From: Shewanella marinintestina
GTDB taxonomy: Bacteria > Pseudomonadota > Gammaproteobacteria > Enterobacterales > Shewanellaceae
Reading direction: 5' to 3'
Assembly (NCBI RefSeq): GCF_023283845.1
Contig: NZ_JAKILC010000005.1
Span: forward strand, 62,001 to 126,000
DNA length: 64,000 nt
In this document: positions 35,994 through 45,126 of the stretch, piece after piece
How the letters are laid out: each line of letters begins with the position of its first letter
Numbering within the stretch: position 1 is the first letter of the stretch
The notes under the pieces: generated by a model
What the model was told of the DNA's origin: nothing
What the model saw: only the letters and a program-made list of their open reading frames with translations
Database searches by the model: none
Position numbers and translations under genes: made by a program

Positions 35994-36107
35994 GCCAAGG
36001 GGTGTTAAAGTCTATCAATCGAAAGTTGGATTTGTAGATTTATACTGAGATGTTGCAAAACGAACCCTTTGAACCTGATCCGGCTAATACCGGCGTAGGA
36101 ATGGGCC
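35994..36107 (+). ncRNA. TPP (thi-box) riboswitch
   Basis: The conserved aptamer elements are all present in order: GGGGTG (P2 strand), ACTGAGATG, ACCCTTTGAACCTGATC, CCGGCTAATACCGGCGTAGGAA. The RNA binds thiamine pyrophosphate and turns off expression of the following genes. The optional P3a extension is moderate. It lies 64 bp before the TonB receptor ATG, with a visible expression platform. Confidence 0.97.
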
Positions 36108-36142
36108 ACAATTCATTTTCCGATCGCTTCTTTACTGATGCC

Positions 36143-36169
36143 GGATCTCAAAATTTTACTTTGAGGTCC
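36143..36169 (+). promoter_or_regulatory. Shine-Dalgarno-sequestering hairpin (riboswitch expression platform)
   Basis: GGATCTCAAA (36143-36152) pairs over 10 bp (one G-U) with TTTGAGGTCC (36160-36169), burying the GAGG ribosome site of the receptor (ATG at 36171). Its 5' side GCCGGATC (36140-36147) is also perfectly complementary to GATCCGGC in the aptamer (36077-36084), giving a mutually exclusive anti-sequestering helix. Confidence 0.8.
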
Positions 36170-36170
36170 T

Positions 36171-38309
36171 ATGTTAAATCTAAATTCTTATTCGCCAATT
36201 GCCCTCGCGGTAATTGCAGTAATTTCATCTCCCAATGTTGCTGCTAATAGCCAACAAACTTCAACGCCTGACGATATCGAAGTGATGGTAGTTACATCCG
36301 ATTTTCGTGGTTCAGCATTAGAAAAAATGCCTTCAAGCGTTACGGTTATCGACCAGCAACAAATTGAAGATGAAGGCGCGCAGCATTTCGAAGATATCTT
36401 GAATAATATTGCTAACTTCAATTGGTCTGGTGGCAGCTCGCGTCCAAAATATTTTCAAATCCGTGGTGTCGGTGAGCAAGAAGAGTATCAAGGAGCACCT
36501 AACTCCTCGGTCGGTTTCGTGGTAGACGATATCGATCTATCAGGCTTGGGCATGGTTTCAAGCATGTATGATTTACAGCAAGTTGAAGTTCTGCGCGGTC
36601 CGCAAGGCACACGTTATGGTGCTAATGCACTAGCGGGTCTTATCTACCTTAAGAGTAACGATCCGACAGATGTGTTTGAGCATGGCGCCGAGGTTTCATT
36701 AGGTAATGATAACCTACAAACCTTTAGTGGTTTTAGTTCTGGTCCTGTTACCGATTCGGGGAATTTATTATATCGCGTGTCTTTGCAACAACATCAGCAA
36801 GATGGCTATCGCGACAACCTTTACCTTGATCGAAGTGATACTAATAATCGTGATGAGTTTACCGGGCGCGCTAAGTTACGTTGGTACGCAACAGACGATT
36901 TAGAAATTGATTTAACTCTACTACATGCAAATTATGATAATGGTTATGATGCGTGGACATTGGATAATAACGGTTTTGATACGTTAACCGATGCGCCAGG
37001 TGTTGATAAACAGCGCACAACTGGTTCATCGCTTAAGTTCACTTATACAGGAGCCGAGGACTTTGAGTTGACCTCATTAACCTCTTTGGCACAATCAGAC
37101 ACTCGCCACAACTACGATGGCGACTGGGCAAACCCTGATTATTGGGCAAGTCGAGATTGTGACGGTAGCCCATGTGAATATGAATATAACTGGGATAAAA
37201 AAGGCGAAAGAAAAACAGTCACTCAAGAGTTTAGATTGTCTTCTACAGAATCTGGTCGCATTTTTGCTGATAGCACTGATTGGTTAATCGGTGTTTATGG
37301 TATGGATTTGCAAGAAGATAACGACACTGTTGATAGCTACAGCCAGTTATCTGCCGAATATCGAGCTCAGAATTATGCACTATTTGGTCAATTAGACTCA
37401 GATTTAGGCTCTAGCTATGCGCTGTCTGTCGGTTTACGTGTGGAGCGTCGCGATAGTGATTATAGCGATTCTGCAGGTGATGAGTTCGACCCAAGTGAAA
37501 CGATGTGGGGAGGGCATATTGCGCTGAGCAAAGCGTTAAGTGAAAACCATGAATCATATATTCGTATAGCACGTGGTTATAAAGCTGGCGGCTTTAATAT
37601 GTCATTGCCAGAAGAAGTCGCGGATAAAAAAGAATATGACACTGAAATCCTCTATAACTATGAGTTGGGCTTAAAGTCGACTTGGTTAGATGGCCAAGCA
37701 AACACCAACTTCGCATTATTCTATATGGATAGGCAAGATCAACAAGTTGCCGCGTCTCAGCAATCAACGGTACCAGGGCAAGAAGGTAACTTTATCTTGT
37801 TTACTGAAAATGCTGGTAGCTCTCATAACTATGGTGCTGAGCTCGATGGTAATTGGTATGCCACTGATAACCTACAGGTGTACGGTAGTGTAGGCTGGCT
37901 TGAAACTGCTTATGGTGATTATCAGTATGAAGATAAGTACGGTACAGTTGTTGATTTGTCGGGCCGTGAGTTAGCCCATTCACCAAACTTTACTTTTAGT
38001 TTAGGGGCGACCTACCGCAGTGATAGCGGCTGGTTCGCCAATGTAAACGCCAGTGGTAAGAGCGACTTTTACTACTCAGACAGTAATGAGTCAAAATCAG
38101 ATGCGTACCAAGTCTTTAACGCAAAGGTTGGCTATGAAGCCGATATTTGGTCTGTCTACCTGTGGGGACGTAACTTGTTTGACGAAAAATACGGCGTTCG
38201 TGGTTTTTACTTCGGTAATGAGCCTGATTTGGACTGGGCAGATAAGCAATATATACGCTATGGTGACCCACAACAAATTGGTATGACGTTTAACGTTAAG
38301 TTTTTGTAA
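36171..38309 (+). CDS. TonB-dependent outer-membrane receptor, thiamine-regulated
   Basis: 712 aa. Signal peptide to about residue 25, a TonB box around VMVVTS, plug domain (SSVTVIDQQQIEDEG, VEVLRGPQGTRYGANALAG), and a 22-strand barrel ending in TFNVKFL with a terminal aromatic near the end. The TPP riboswitch and the YkoF-like, PnuT and kinase genes indicate thiamine (or a thiamine precursor) as substrate; comparative genomics predicted such receptors in Shewanella. Translation is controlled by the hairpin over its Shine-Dalgarno. Confidence 0.9.
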   Translation: MLNLNSYSPIALAVIAVISSPNVAANSQQTSTPDDIEVMVVTSDFRGSALEKMPSSVTVIDQQQIEDEGAQHFEDILNNIANFNWSGGSSRPKYFQIRGVGEQEEYQGAPNSSVGFVVDDIDLSGLGMVSSMYDLQQVEVLRGPQGTRYGANALAGLIYLKSNDPTDVFEHGAEVSLGNDNLQTFSGFSSGPVTDSGNLLYRVSLQQHQQDGYRDNLYLDRSDTNNRDEFTGRAKLRWYATDDLEIDLTLLHANYDNGYDAWTLDNNGFDTLTDAPGVDKQRTTGSSLKFTYTGAEDFELTSLTSLAQSDTRHNYDGDWANPDYWASRDCDGSPCEYEYNWDKKGERKTVTQEFRLSSTESGRIFADSTDWLIGVYGMDLQEDNDTVDSYSQLSAEYRAQNYALFGQLDSDLGSSYALSVGLRVERRDSDYSDSAGDEFDPSETMWGGHIALSKALSENHESYIRIARGYKAGGFNMSLPEEVADKKEYDTEILYNYELGLKSTWLDGQANTNFALFYMDRQDQQVAASQQSTVPGQEGNFILFTENAGSSHNYGAELDGNWYATDNLQVYGSVGWLETAYGDYQYEDKYGTVVDLSGRELAHSPNFTFSLGATYRSDSGWFANVNASGKSDFYYSDSNESKSDAYQVFNAKVGYEADIWSVYLWGRNLFDEKYGVRGFYFGNEPDLDWADKQYIRYGDPQQIGMTFNVKFL

Positions 38310-38383
38310 TTGTAGATTTAAATCACTTTAATTCATTAACAATATTATTAAGCCGTCGGTTCAAGACGGCTGAGGTTAGTAAG

Positions 38384-38644
38384 ATGAAATTGACTGCAGA
38401 GATCAGTTGTTACCCGCTACAAGATAATTATCTAGAGCCTATTAAATGGTTTATTGGTCGCGTTGACTCTTACGAGAATATCCAACGTGTTACTAATGCG
38501 ATGGCTACTCAAGTTGTTGGTGAATATAGCGACGTAATGTCAATGCTAGCGATTGAAATGCAAGCAGCCCATGAGAAGTTCGGCAAAGCAGTATTTGTGT
38601 GTAAGTTTATTGGTGGTGAGCTAAATTTAAACCATAGCGAGTAA
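38384..38644 (+). CDS. YkoF-like small thiamine-binding protein
   Basis: 86 aa, one ferredoxin-like YkoF/MTH1187 domain: TAEISCYPLQDNYLEPI at the start, followed by VVGEYSDVMSMLAIEM. Members bind the pyrimidine part of thiamine, usually as dimers. No signal peptide, so it is cytoplasmic. It lies 74 bp after the receptor and before a terminator, within the riboswitch transcript. It may sequester or hand over thiamine after PnuT uptake; that role is inferred. Confidence 0.82.
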   Translation: MKLTAEISCYPLQDNYLEPIKWFIGRVDSYENIQRVTNAMATQVVGEYSDVMSMLAIEMQAAHEKFGKAVFVCKFIGGELNLNHSE

Positions 38645-38670
38645 ATGGCGACTGTTACAATACACACGCT

Positions 38671-38710
38671 AAAATGGTCACAGTGCAGTTTTGTTCTGTG
38701 ACCATTTTTT
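38671..38710 (+). terminator. Intrinsic terminator between the YkoF-like gene and pnuT
   Basis: A perfect 13-bp stem, AAAATGGTCACAG / CTGTGACCATTTT, with a 12-nt loop is followed by a T-run. It should lower or block transcription into pnuT, so pnuT needs read-through or its own promoter. Confidence 0.88.
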
Positions 38711-38765
38711 ACAAAATAATAGAACTATTTAGTGATTGTTTACGACTAGATGGAGAGCGTTTTAC

Positions 38766-39425
38766 ATGTCTGAATTTTGGCTGACTCTAGTCAACAGCTT
38801 TACTAGCGCTTTTGGTGAAGCACAAGCTTTGACCGCGTGGGAAGCTGTAGCCGTATTATTAGCTTTGGCGTACCTTGTTTTTGCCATGAAGGGCAGTATT
38901 TGGTGCTGGGCTGCAGCATTCACCAGTACCGCGATATATACCGTGCTTTTTTGGAATGTGGCTTTGTTAATGGAGTCGCTACTGAACGTTTATTATATGG
39001 CCATGGCGGTTTATGGCTATTGGATGTGGACAAGGGGAGGGAATAAACATGCCGGTGTTAATATCGTTTCTTGGGGCTTAACGACCCATATTAAGTTAAT
39101 TAGCGTAACCGCAGCGATTTCTCTAGTTGTCGGTCATTTTATGGCGACGCAAACACAAGCCGCATTGCCTTACTTAGATGCCGCAACGACTTGCTTTGCT
39201 GTAATGACTACCTATTTGGTGGCTAAAAAGGTTTTAGAAAACTGGATCTATTGGTTTATTATTGATGCCGTTTCAATTTATCTGTATGTAAGTAAAGGTT
39301 TGATGTTAACGGCCGTTTTATTCATTCTTTATTTAGGTATGGTAGTTTTCGGCTACTTTATGTGGCGCAAAACGATGCAACAACAGTCTGCTACAGGACT
39401 AAACTTTTCGACAGGTGCTGTATAA
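38766..39425 (+). CDS. pnuT: PnuT-type thiamine transporter (PnuC family)
   Basis: 219 aa, about seven membrane helices of the NMN-transporter-like PnuC/PnuT family. Conserved segments are the WCWAAAFTSTAIYTVLFW region, LLNVYYMAMAVYGYWMW and NWIYWFIIDAVSIYLYVSKG. Riboswitch neighbourhood and the adjacent kinase-like gene indicate thiamine rather than nicotinamide riboside. Uptake is by facilitated diffusion, trapped by phosphorylation. I start at the ATG at 38766 with GGAG 10 nt upstream; a TTG at 38736 is unsupported. A GTG start of the kinase gene follows its stop directly. Confidence 0.92.
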   Translation: MSEFWLTLVNSFTSAFGEAQALTAWEAVAVLLALAYLVFAMKGSIWCWAAAFTSTAIYTVLFWNVALLMESLLNVYYMAMAVYGYWMWTRGGNKHAGVNIVSWGLTTHIKLISVTAAISLVVGHFMATQTQAALPYLDAATTCFAVMTTYLVAKKVLENWIYWFIIDAVSIYLYVSKGLMLTAVLFILYLGMVVFGYFMWRKTMQQQSATGLNFSTGAV

Positions 39426-40556
39426 GTGCCCGCTTTACTAGCTAAATTAAGCCCATATTTTCAAGAGGCCAACCTGTCAAATATAAGCCTTATTGCGCCT
39501 CTAACTCAGGGGTTAAGTAATGACAATTACTATGTGCGAGCCAGGCATCCTAGTCAAGCTCAAGAAGCTGAGTGGGTGTTAAGGCTTAACAGTTGGGCTA
39601 GCTCACAGATCTGCAACCGTGATAGTGAAGTAGCCAACTGGCGCTTGGCGAGTGATGCGAATCTAGCGCCAAAAATTGTCTATGTGAGCTTAGGTAATAC
39701 TTTCTATGTGAGTGAGTTTTTTGCTCAAAATGAGCAAAGCTGCTGGAGTGAGCTAATGGCTGCAAATAGCTCTCACCCTATTAAAAGTACGCGAGAAAGT
39801 TGGCCAGGCGCAGAGCGGAAACTTTTACAATTACTAAATGGATTACAAAGCTTACCTTTGCCACATAATGAGATAACACTTGATTCGCAGTGGCACATAT
39901 ACCAAGAACGATTAGCAGGTATGCAAGCAAAGATATTGCCGATATTACAACACGGTAGTCAACGGCCTCGTGAGGTTCCTGAGTCGTGTTTATTAGTGAT
40001 ACTGAAACGTTGGCAGCAGCTTTATACAAACCTGTGCGACTCTGGATGCTCAATTAATAATATGTTGGTCAATTTAGCCGATTGCATGGTAAACCTGCAA
40101 TATAGTCATCGTGACTTAAACCCATATAATGTATTGGTGGTAGACGATAAATTAAAGTGTATTGATTTTGAATATGCCTGTAGCTCACATCCGCTATGCG
40201 ATCTTGCAGCTGTTATTGCCAGTCATTCATTATCATCTACTCAGCGGCACTGGTTGATAAGTCAGTATCTAAAAAATAATCCAAATTTAAACCAAACGGC
40301 GGACAAGGGTGTGGAGTCTGCAGTTGATCTTTACTGGGTATTTGCAGTCTGTTGGGCGTTACAAATGGCATTTGATAGCTTGCTAGCTGATTTTGATATA
40401 GGTTTAGAACTAGAGACCTATTTAACAGAACAAACTGTTTTCGCTAAAGGAGAAGATTCGAATGCTGCAGTACTAAAAAGGGACGATTATCACTCTGTGT
40501 GCGAGTATCTAGATTGTGCTGAGCAATACTTTAAACTGATCTCCAGCTGTACATAG
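39426..40556 (+). CDS. Aminoglycoside-phosphotransferase-fold kinase, probable thiamine kinase
   Basis: 376 aa of the APH/choline-kinase fold. SNDNYYVRA is the N-lobe loop, HRDLNPYNVL (H228, D230, N235) the catalytic loop, and CIDFEYACSSHPLCDLA (Asp near 246) the metal site. Direct coupling to pnuT (GTG start immediately after the pnuT TAA) suggests it phosphorylates incoming thiamine, as ThiK does in E. coli, completing salvage with ThiL. Longer than E. coli ThiK (274 aa) by about 100 residues. Substrate is inferred from context. Confidence 0.8.
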   Translation: MPALLAKLSPYFQEANLSNISLIAPLTQGLSNDNYYVRARHPSQAQEAEWVLRLNSWASSQICNRDSEVANWRLASDANLAPKIVYVSLGNTFYVSEFFAQNEQSCWSELMAANSSHPIKSTRESWPGAERKLLQLLNGLQSLPLPHNEITLDSQWHIYQERLAGMQAKILPILQHGSQRPREVPESCLLVILKRWQQLYTNLCDSGCSINNMLVNLADCMVNLQYSHRDLNPYNVLVVDDKLKCIDFEYACSSHPLCDLAAVIASHSLSSTQRHWLISQYLKNNPNLNQTADKGVESAVDLYWVFAVCWALQMAFDSLLADFDIGLELETYLTEQTVFAKGEDSNAAVLKRDDYHSVCEYLDCAEQYFKLISSCT

Positions 40557-40841
40557 TGGTCTATTGATTCCTCGATCTATCCTTACTTTGTTTTATATCT
40601 AATATTGCTGTTGTTATTCGCCCGTATAACAATTTGTATCGCTCTGAACTCTCTCCATTGTTCTATGCTAGGTTATAACAATCTATATAGGTATTTAGCG
40701 TTCGTTAAAGTGTACTCATCTTTATCATCTCTAGATTTAGTACATTTGAGTCGTTTAACTTCTTATATTGTGGCACTTAACCATTTTAAGCGTTTCTACT
40801 TTTGAAAGCCTAAGCAGTCTAATTAATCGAATTGGGGATGT

Positions 40842-41687
40842 ATGAAGAAATGTGCTATTTGGATAACACTCGTTGCTTGCCTTATAGGTTGTTCGACTAA
40901 GGTTGGTTATTATTTTTTAGATTGGGCGATTGAATGGAAACTCGAAGAGTATGTCAGTCTTAATGATAGCCAGCAGAGTCAATTTGGCACATTGTTAGAT
41001 AAATTCTTGCGTTGGCACCGTAGTGATGAACTTGTGCGTTATGAACAACATTTAGCGAAAATAGCAATAGAAATACAACAACAAAGTTTAACACCTAAAT
41101 TGTGGCGTGAGCATGTGCAACAAGCAAAAGGTCATTGGTTACGTACATTTGAATTTATAAAACCTAAGTTAGTACCTTTGGTTGCTTCATTTAGCGACCA
41201 ACAAGTTGCGCAAATTATTGCTCAGTTAAAAGTGGATGAAGTTGAATTAAATCAAAAGTATTTAAATAAGGATCAACAAGAACTGGTTGAAATGGCTGAC
41301 GAGCGGATCACTAAGCGCGTCAAGCAGTGGTTAGGTAAGTTATCTTCCGAGCAGGAGCAAGCTATTCATCAATATAACGTTAATCGCGGTAGTACACTTG
41401 ATATGTGGCTAGAGTACCGTCACGAGTGGATCCGTTTATTTTCTCAGACGTTGAAAAATCGCCACAATACAGCGGCCCTTTCCCACAGTCTTTCTGTACT
41501 AATGACTCAGCCTGATAGCCTTAAATCTGATGCCTACCAAGCTGCACTTGATAAAAATACCAATGAATTTGGCCAGCTGCTTATCTTATTAAACCAACAA
41601 GCCACCGAAAAACAAAGGCGCCATTTTCAAAATAAACTTTCCGGATTACAACAAGATTTGATAGAGCTTAGTGAATCGGATGAATAA
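40842..41687 (+). CDS. DUF6279-type lipoprotein
   Basis: 281 aa with lipobox LIGC (Cys17). The rest is helical: VGYYFLDWAIEWKLEEYVSL, a DKFLRWHRSDELVRYEQHLA segment, and DMWLEYRHEWIRLF, which I recognise as the family of unknown function DUF6279 common in marine Gammaproteobacteria. A weak GGGG precedes the ATG. It is monocistronic; no neighbour helps to assign a role. Confidence 0.8.
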   Translation: MKKCAIWITLVACLIGCSTKVGYYFLDWAIEWKLEEYVSLNDSQQSQFGTLLDKFLRWHRSDELVRYEQHLAKIAIEIQQQSLTPKLWREHVQQAKGHWLRTFEFIKPKLVPLVASFSDQQVAQIIAQLKVDEVELNQKYLNKDQQELVEMADERITKRVKQWLGKLSSEQEQAIHQYNVNRGSTLDMWLEYRHEWIRLFSQTLKNRHNTAALSHSLSVLMTQPDSLKSDAYQAALDKNTNEFGQLLILLNQQATEKQRRHFQNKLSGLQQDLIELSESDE

Positions 41688-41945
41688 CGGCTTGTGTTTA
41701 TTTTTAATGAGAATGAAAGTTATTCGACTTTACAATGGTCTATATAGCTAAATCTGTAGCTGACAACTATTTTTACTGTATCGGGTCATTAGCAAAAGGG
41801 CCCTGTATGCTATGTCAGACAGCCATCGGCGTCATCAAAGCGATATGTTAAGGCAACTGATTTAGCGCAGCTAAAAATCATATACAAGATTCAATTTAGC
41901 GACAAAAGACGCAAGTTTGAGAGAATAACTTTAAGAGGGAAGCAC

Positions 41946-42542
41946 ATGCAATTAGTTAAACTGTATCAACGATTATTAGATGGGTTTAAATTCGTTGAAG
42001 GCATAGCCCCTTTGGGGTTACGGCTTTATCTTGCACCGGTATTAATGCAGGCTGGTTACAATAAACTATCAAACTTTAGCGATACAGCAGCTTGGTTTGG
42101 TAATCCAGATTGGGGGTTGGGTTTACCTTTTCCTGAGGTCATGGTTGCACTTGCCGCGGGTACTGAATTTTTTGGCGGAGCATTACTTATCGTTGGTTTG
42201 GCTACTCGGCTTATTGCTATACCGTTAGCATTCACCATGCTAGTCGCTGCTTTTAGCGTCCACATTGATAATGGTTGGTTAGCGATTGCGGATGCTAGTT
42301 CATGGTTAGCGAATGAAAATGTTTTAGCCTCTGCGGATAAACTGGCTCGTGCTAAAGAAATCCTACAAGAAAATGGCAATTATGAATGGCTGACCAGCTC
42401 TGGCAATTTTGTCATATTAAACAATGGTATTGAGTTTGCGATTACTTATTTACTGATGTTGCTTGCTCTTATTTTTATGGGGGGAGGTCGTTATACCAGT
42501 CTTGATTATTATATCGCTAAACGAAACGGTGTTGTTAACTAG
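41946..42542 (+). CDS. DoxX family membrane protein
   Basis: 198 aa with four or five membrane helices: GLRLYLAPVLMQAGYNKL, the LAAGTEFFGGALLIVGLATRL signature of DoxX, PLAFTMLVAAFSVHI and FAITYLLMLLALIFMGGGR. A soluble insert of about 45 residues between the third and fourth helices is larger than usual. DoxX proteins act in redox or thiosulfate metabolism, but the function here is not known. GAGGG precedes the ATG; a terminator follows. Confidence 0.88.
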   Translation: MQLVKLYQRLLDGFKFVEGIAPLGLRLYLAPVLMQAGYNKLSNFSDTAAWFGNPDWGLGLPFPEVMVALAAGTEFFGGALLIVGLATRLIAIPLAFTMLVAAFSVHIDNGWLAIADASSWLANENVLASADKLARAKEILQENGNYEWLTSSGNFVILNNGIEFAITYLLMLLALIFMGGGRYTSLDYYIAKRNGVVN

Positions 42543-42663
42543 AACCTAGCTCATGAGTTAACAAGCGAACTAAGCTATAGCAGTAATATTATTAAAGCAT
42601 CACCAAAAGAGTTAATTAAGCTAATTAGACTAATGCTTTTCCAAACAAAATAGCTAATTTATT

Positions 42664-42691
42664 AAATCCCACTAAATAGGTGGGATTTTTT
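42664..42691 (+). terminator. Intrinsic terminator after the doxX-like gene
   Basis: The stem AAATCCCAC / GTGGGATTT is followed by T6. Confidence 0.88.
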
Positions 42692-42770
42692 ATGTGCGCT
42701 TGATATTCTCAAGTGACACTCGAATATGGGTAATCCTTTTTTCGTGAAAATGTTTATAAGGGACAATCAT

Positions 42771-43319
42771 TTGGACGCATTAGAATTATTATTGACTCGT
42801 CAATCGACTCCGAGATTAACTCAACCAGCCCCATCACCTATTGAGCTGCAGCATATTTTAGATGCAGCCACTCGCGCCCCAGATCATGCGGGTCTGACTC
42901 CATGGGAGTTTATTATTGCCGAAGACGATGGTTTAGCTCGCCTTGGTGATATTTTTGTTAGTGCACTTAAAGCTAAGGGGGCAGATGAAGATTTAATCGT
43001 TAAAGCTAAAAATATGCCGCTGCGTGCACCTATGGTCATTACTGTCGTCGCCAAAGTCACCGAGCATCCAAAGGTACCAGAGCTAGAGCAACATCTTGCA
43101 GCAGGCTGCGCCGTAATGGCAATGCAACAAGCTGCGTTTGCTCAAGGTCTGGGTGGAATTTGGCGCACTGGAGAGTTGGCTTTTGACGCCAATGTTCATC
43201 AATTACTTGGCTTGGAGCAGCAAGATCAGATTGTCGGTTTTCTCTATTTAGGTACGCCAGCATTGAGCGCACCAACTAAAACATTAAAAGATGGTATGAC
43301 TTTCGCTCGATATTTATAG
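42771..43319 (+). CDS. ydjA: YdjA-type NAD(P)H nitroreductase
   Basis: 182 aa, a flavin (FMN) nitroreductase of the small YdjA branch. DALELLLTRQSTPRL and ATRAPDHAGLTPWEF, RAPMVITVVAKV, AAGCAVMAMQQAAFAQGLGGIWRTG and GFLYLGTP align with E. coli YdjA (183 aa) over the full length. This fixes the start at the TTG at 42771, 7 nt after AAGGGA; an in-frame ATG at 42726 would add 15 unsupported residues. Physiological substrate unknown. Confidence 0.9.
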   Translation: MDALELLLTRQSTPRLTQPAPSPIELQHILDAATRAPDHAGLTPWEFIIAEDDGLARLGDIFVSALKAKGADEDLIVKAKNMPLRAPMVITVVAKVTEHPKVPELEQHLAAGCAVMAMQQAAFAQGLGGIWRTGELAFDANVHQLLGLEQQDQIVGFLYLGTPALSAPTKTLKDGMTFARYL

Positions 43320-43496
43320 AAGATTGCAGACAGGTTTAAAGCGCTGAATAGTCCATTAGTGTGGTATTGCTAGCATGTAAGCAGCTTTCAACAGTGATTA
43401 AGAATTATCCTTATAGGTGTTGAACAAGTTTCATAAAAGTTAGCTTATAACAATTTGATAAGCATGCTAGCTTAGACAAGCATTTGACAGGAGGTT

Positions 43497-44108
43497 ATGG
43501 TGAACAAAGAACTACAACAGGAAAGCTTAACTGGCGAGCATATCGTCCTTGAACCACTGACCCTAGAGCATCAAGCTGCGCTGAGTATTGCTGTCTCTGA
43601 TGGTAACTTGTGGGAACTATGGTATACCAAGGTTCCCCATCCCGATGACATGAAAAGTTACATAGCTTCGGCATTAGCATCTGAAGCTCGAGGGGAAACA
43701 CTAGCATTCGTGGTGAGATGCCGTTATTCCGGTGAAGTTATTGGCTGTACCCGTATTTGTCAGTGGTATCAAGAACATCGTCGTTTAGAAGTGGGATATA
43801 CCTGGTATGCTAAAAGTGCTCAGCGCACAGCTGTGAATACCGAGGCTAAACTACTTCTTTTAAGCTATGCGTTTGAAACGCTTGACGTGATGGCGGTTGA
43901 GTTCAGAACGCATATTCAAAATCAAGTCTCGCGTCTAGCAATCAGCCGTTTAGGTGCTAAACAAGACGGTATTTTGCGTAATCATCAATTACTCAAAGAT
44001 GGCACAATTAGGGACACGGTGGTTTATTCGATTATTGACAGCGAGTGGACGGATATTAAGCAAGGTCTGAAACAAAAGCTACTGAACCATCAAGCAATAA
44101 CACTTTAA
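43497..44108 (+). CDS. RimJ/RimL-type GNAT acetyltransferase
   Basis: 203 aa. LEPLTLEHQAALSIAVSDG at the start, EVGYTWYAKSAQRTAVNTEAKL (acetyl-CoA region) and AVEFRTHIQNQVSRLAISRLGAKQDG are typical for RimJ/RimL-like enzymes that acetylate N-terminal or small-molecule amines. GGAGG is very close to the ATG, so the GTG at the next codon may be the real start. Isolated. The inverted repeat 44119-44147 just after the stop may end the transcript. Confidence 0.88.
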   Translation: MVNKELQQESLTGEHIVLEPLTLEHQAALSIAVSDGNLWELWYTKVPHPDDMKSYIASALASEARGETLAFVVRCRYSGEVIGCTRICQWYQEHRRLEVGYTWYAKSAQRTAVNTEAKLLLLSYAFETLDVMAVEFRTHIQNQVSRLAISRLGAKQDGILRNHQLLKDGTIRDTVVYSIIDSEWTDIKQGLKQKLLNHQAITL

Positions 44109-44118
44109 TCTCTAGTAC

Positions 44119-44147
44119 TTCGTTAGGTGTAAGCTGCGCCTAACGAA
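44119..44147. repeat. Inverted repeat after the GNAT gene
   Basis: TTCGTTAGG / CCTAACGAA with an 11-nt loop. There is no T-run on the plus strand, so it is at most a weak terminator. From 44148 to 44562 I see no other feature. Confidence 0.6.
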
Positions 44148-44562
44148 AACTATCCCTAATAACTAAATATCATCATTAAGTCTTATCCCCAATGGCCTGT
44201 ATCTTTTGAAAGCAATGTAAAAAAGGAGGGGGCAAGATCAATATTTGCTGCTATTGATGATACAAAATCTTCTGCTGTAGTGGTCATGACTTTGAGGTCC
44301 ATCCTCAAAACGGCAATACTCAAGCACATTATGAGGTGTTGGCATTTAAAAATATGAGACGTTTTTTCGCTATACGCTTGATATTCAATAAAAGCTAAAG
44401 TAGAAATATATAAGTTAGCTTATGTTGAGTGACCTATATTAACCGTCTATTGCCAATAGAAACATCATCTATAATGTATATGTTGGTTAAAATTGAGGGA
44501 ATGTCTACATTTCAATATGAGCTAGATACGAACAGCTAACAAAAATAAAAGGAATATTGTCG

Positions 44563-44967
44563 ATGTTTGCAAAGGTTAATCTCGCCATCTGTGTCGTAAG
44601 TGCAAGCTTATTGTCTTTCAATAGCTTCGCGGGAGAAGCTGAAGATGCTTTTGTCGGTGAGCTAGCAGATTGCGCTGCGTACTATCATATTGCTTCTGAT
44701 GCGATTTCCGCTATGAACGCACCGCAAATGGCGGCGGTAGTTGATCGTTTAAAGGTTTCTGGTGAACAAGCAGAGCAATTGGCTAAGCAATACCATACAG
44801 AAGATCAGGTTTCTGCTGCTATTGTCGCCGCAACTGAGAAGCATAGAGCTACAATGCCAAACTCTAAGAGTTTAGGTCCGTTAATGGGTAAGTATAAAGA
44901 AACGTGTCAGTCGATAATTGCTCAGCCGGATAAACGTTTGGACTATTGGACCATGACAACCATGTAA
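44563..44967 (+). CDS. Small secreted alpha-helical protein of unknown function
   Basis: 134 aa with a signal peptide ending SFAG. The mature part is helical and acidic, with two cysteines (LADCAAYYHIAS and KETCQSII) placed to form one disulfide, and an AYYHIAS motif common to small Shewanella/Vibrio periplasmic proteins. Family name unknown to me. The ATG at 44563 is 9 nt after AAGGA; a TTG 6 bp upstream is less likely. Confidence 0.72.
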   Translation: MFAKVNLAICVVSASLLSFNSFAGEAEDAFVGELADCAAYYHIASDAISAMNAPQMAAVVDRLKVSGEQAEQLAKQYHTEDQVSAAIVAATEKHRATMPNSKSLGPLMGKYKETCQSIIAQPDKRLDYWTMTTM

Positions 44968-45078
44968 TTGCTAATAGAGTCAGTTTATCTGCTAGAAGAG
45001 GTGAAATAGTGCGTTTTTTTATTCTCGGCAACAGATAGCAAACTGAGAAACAGCATACTGTCAAAAGAGTGATTCAAA

Positions 45079-45113
45079 AGGGAGTACCTGAAAAGGACTC
45101 TCTTTTTATTTTT
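45079..45113 (+). terminator. Imperfect terminator
   Basis: AGGGAGT pairs with ACTCTCT through one G-U and is followed by a T-rich stretch, about 110 bp past the secreted protein gene. Confidence 0.5.
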
Positions 45114-45126
45114 GCTAACTGCTTTT

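Noticed and set aside
44119..44147. Integron attC-like hairpin (GTTAGG...CCTAAC)
   Set aside because: The core sites are in the wrong order for attC, the loop is too short, and there is no integrase or cassette structure.
44230..44400. Possible remnant of an EAL-domain gene (a frame reading QNGNTQAHYEVLAF)
   Set aside because: Only a few residues resemble the EAL start; no start codon and no continuation, so chance cannot be excluded.
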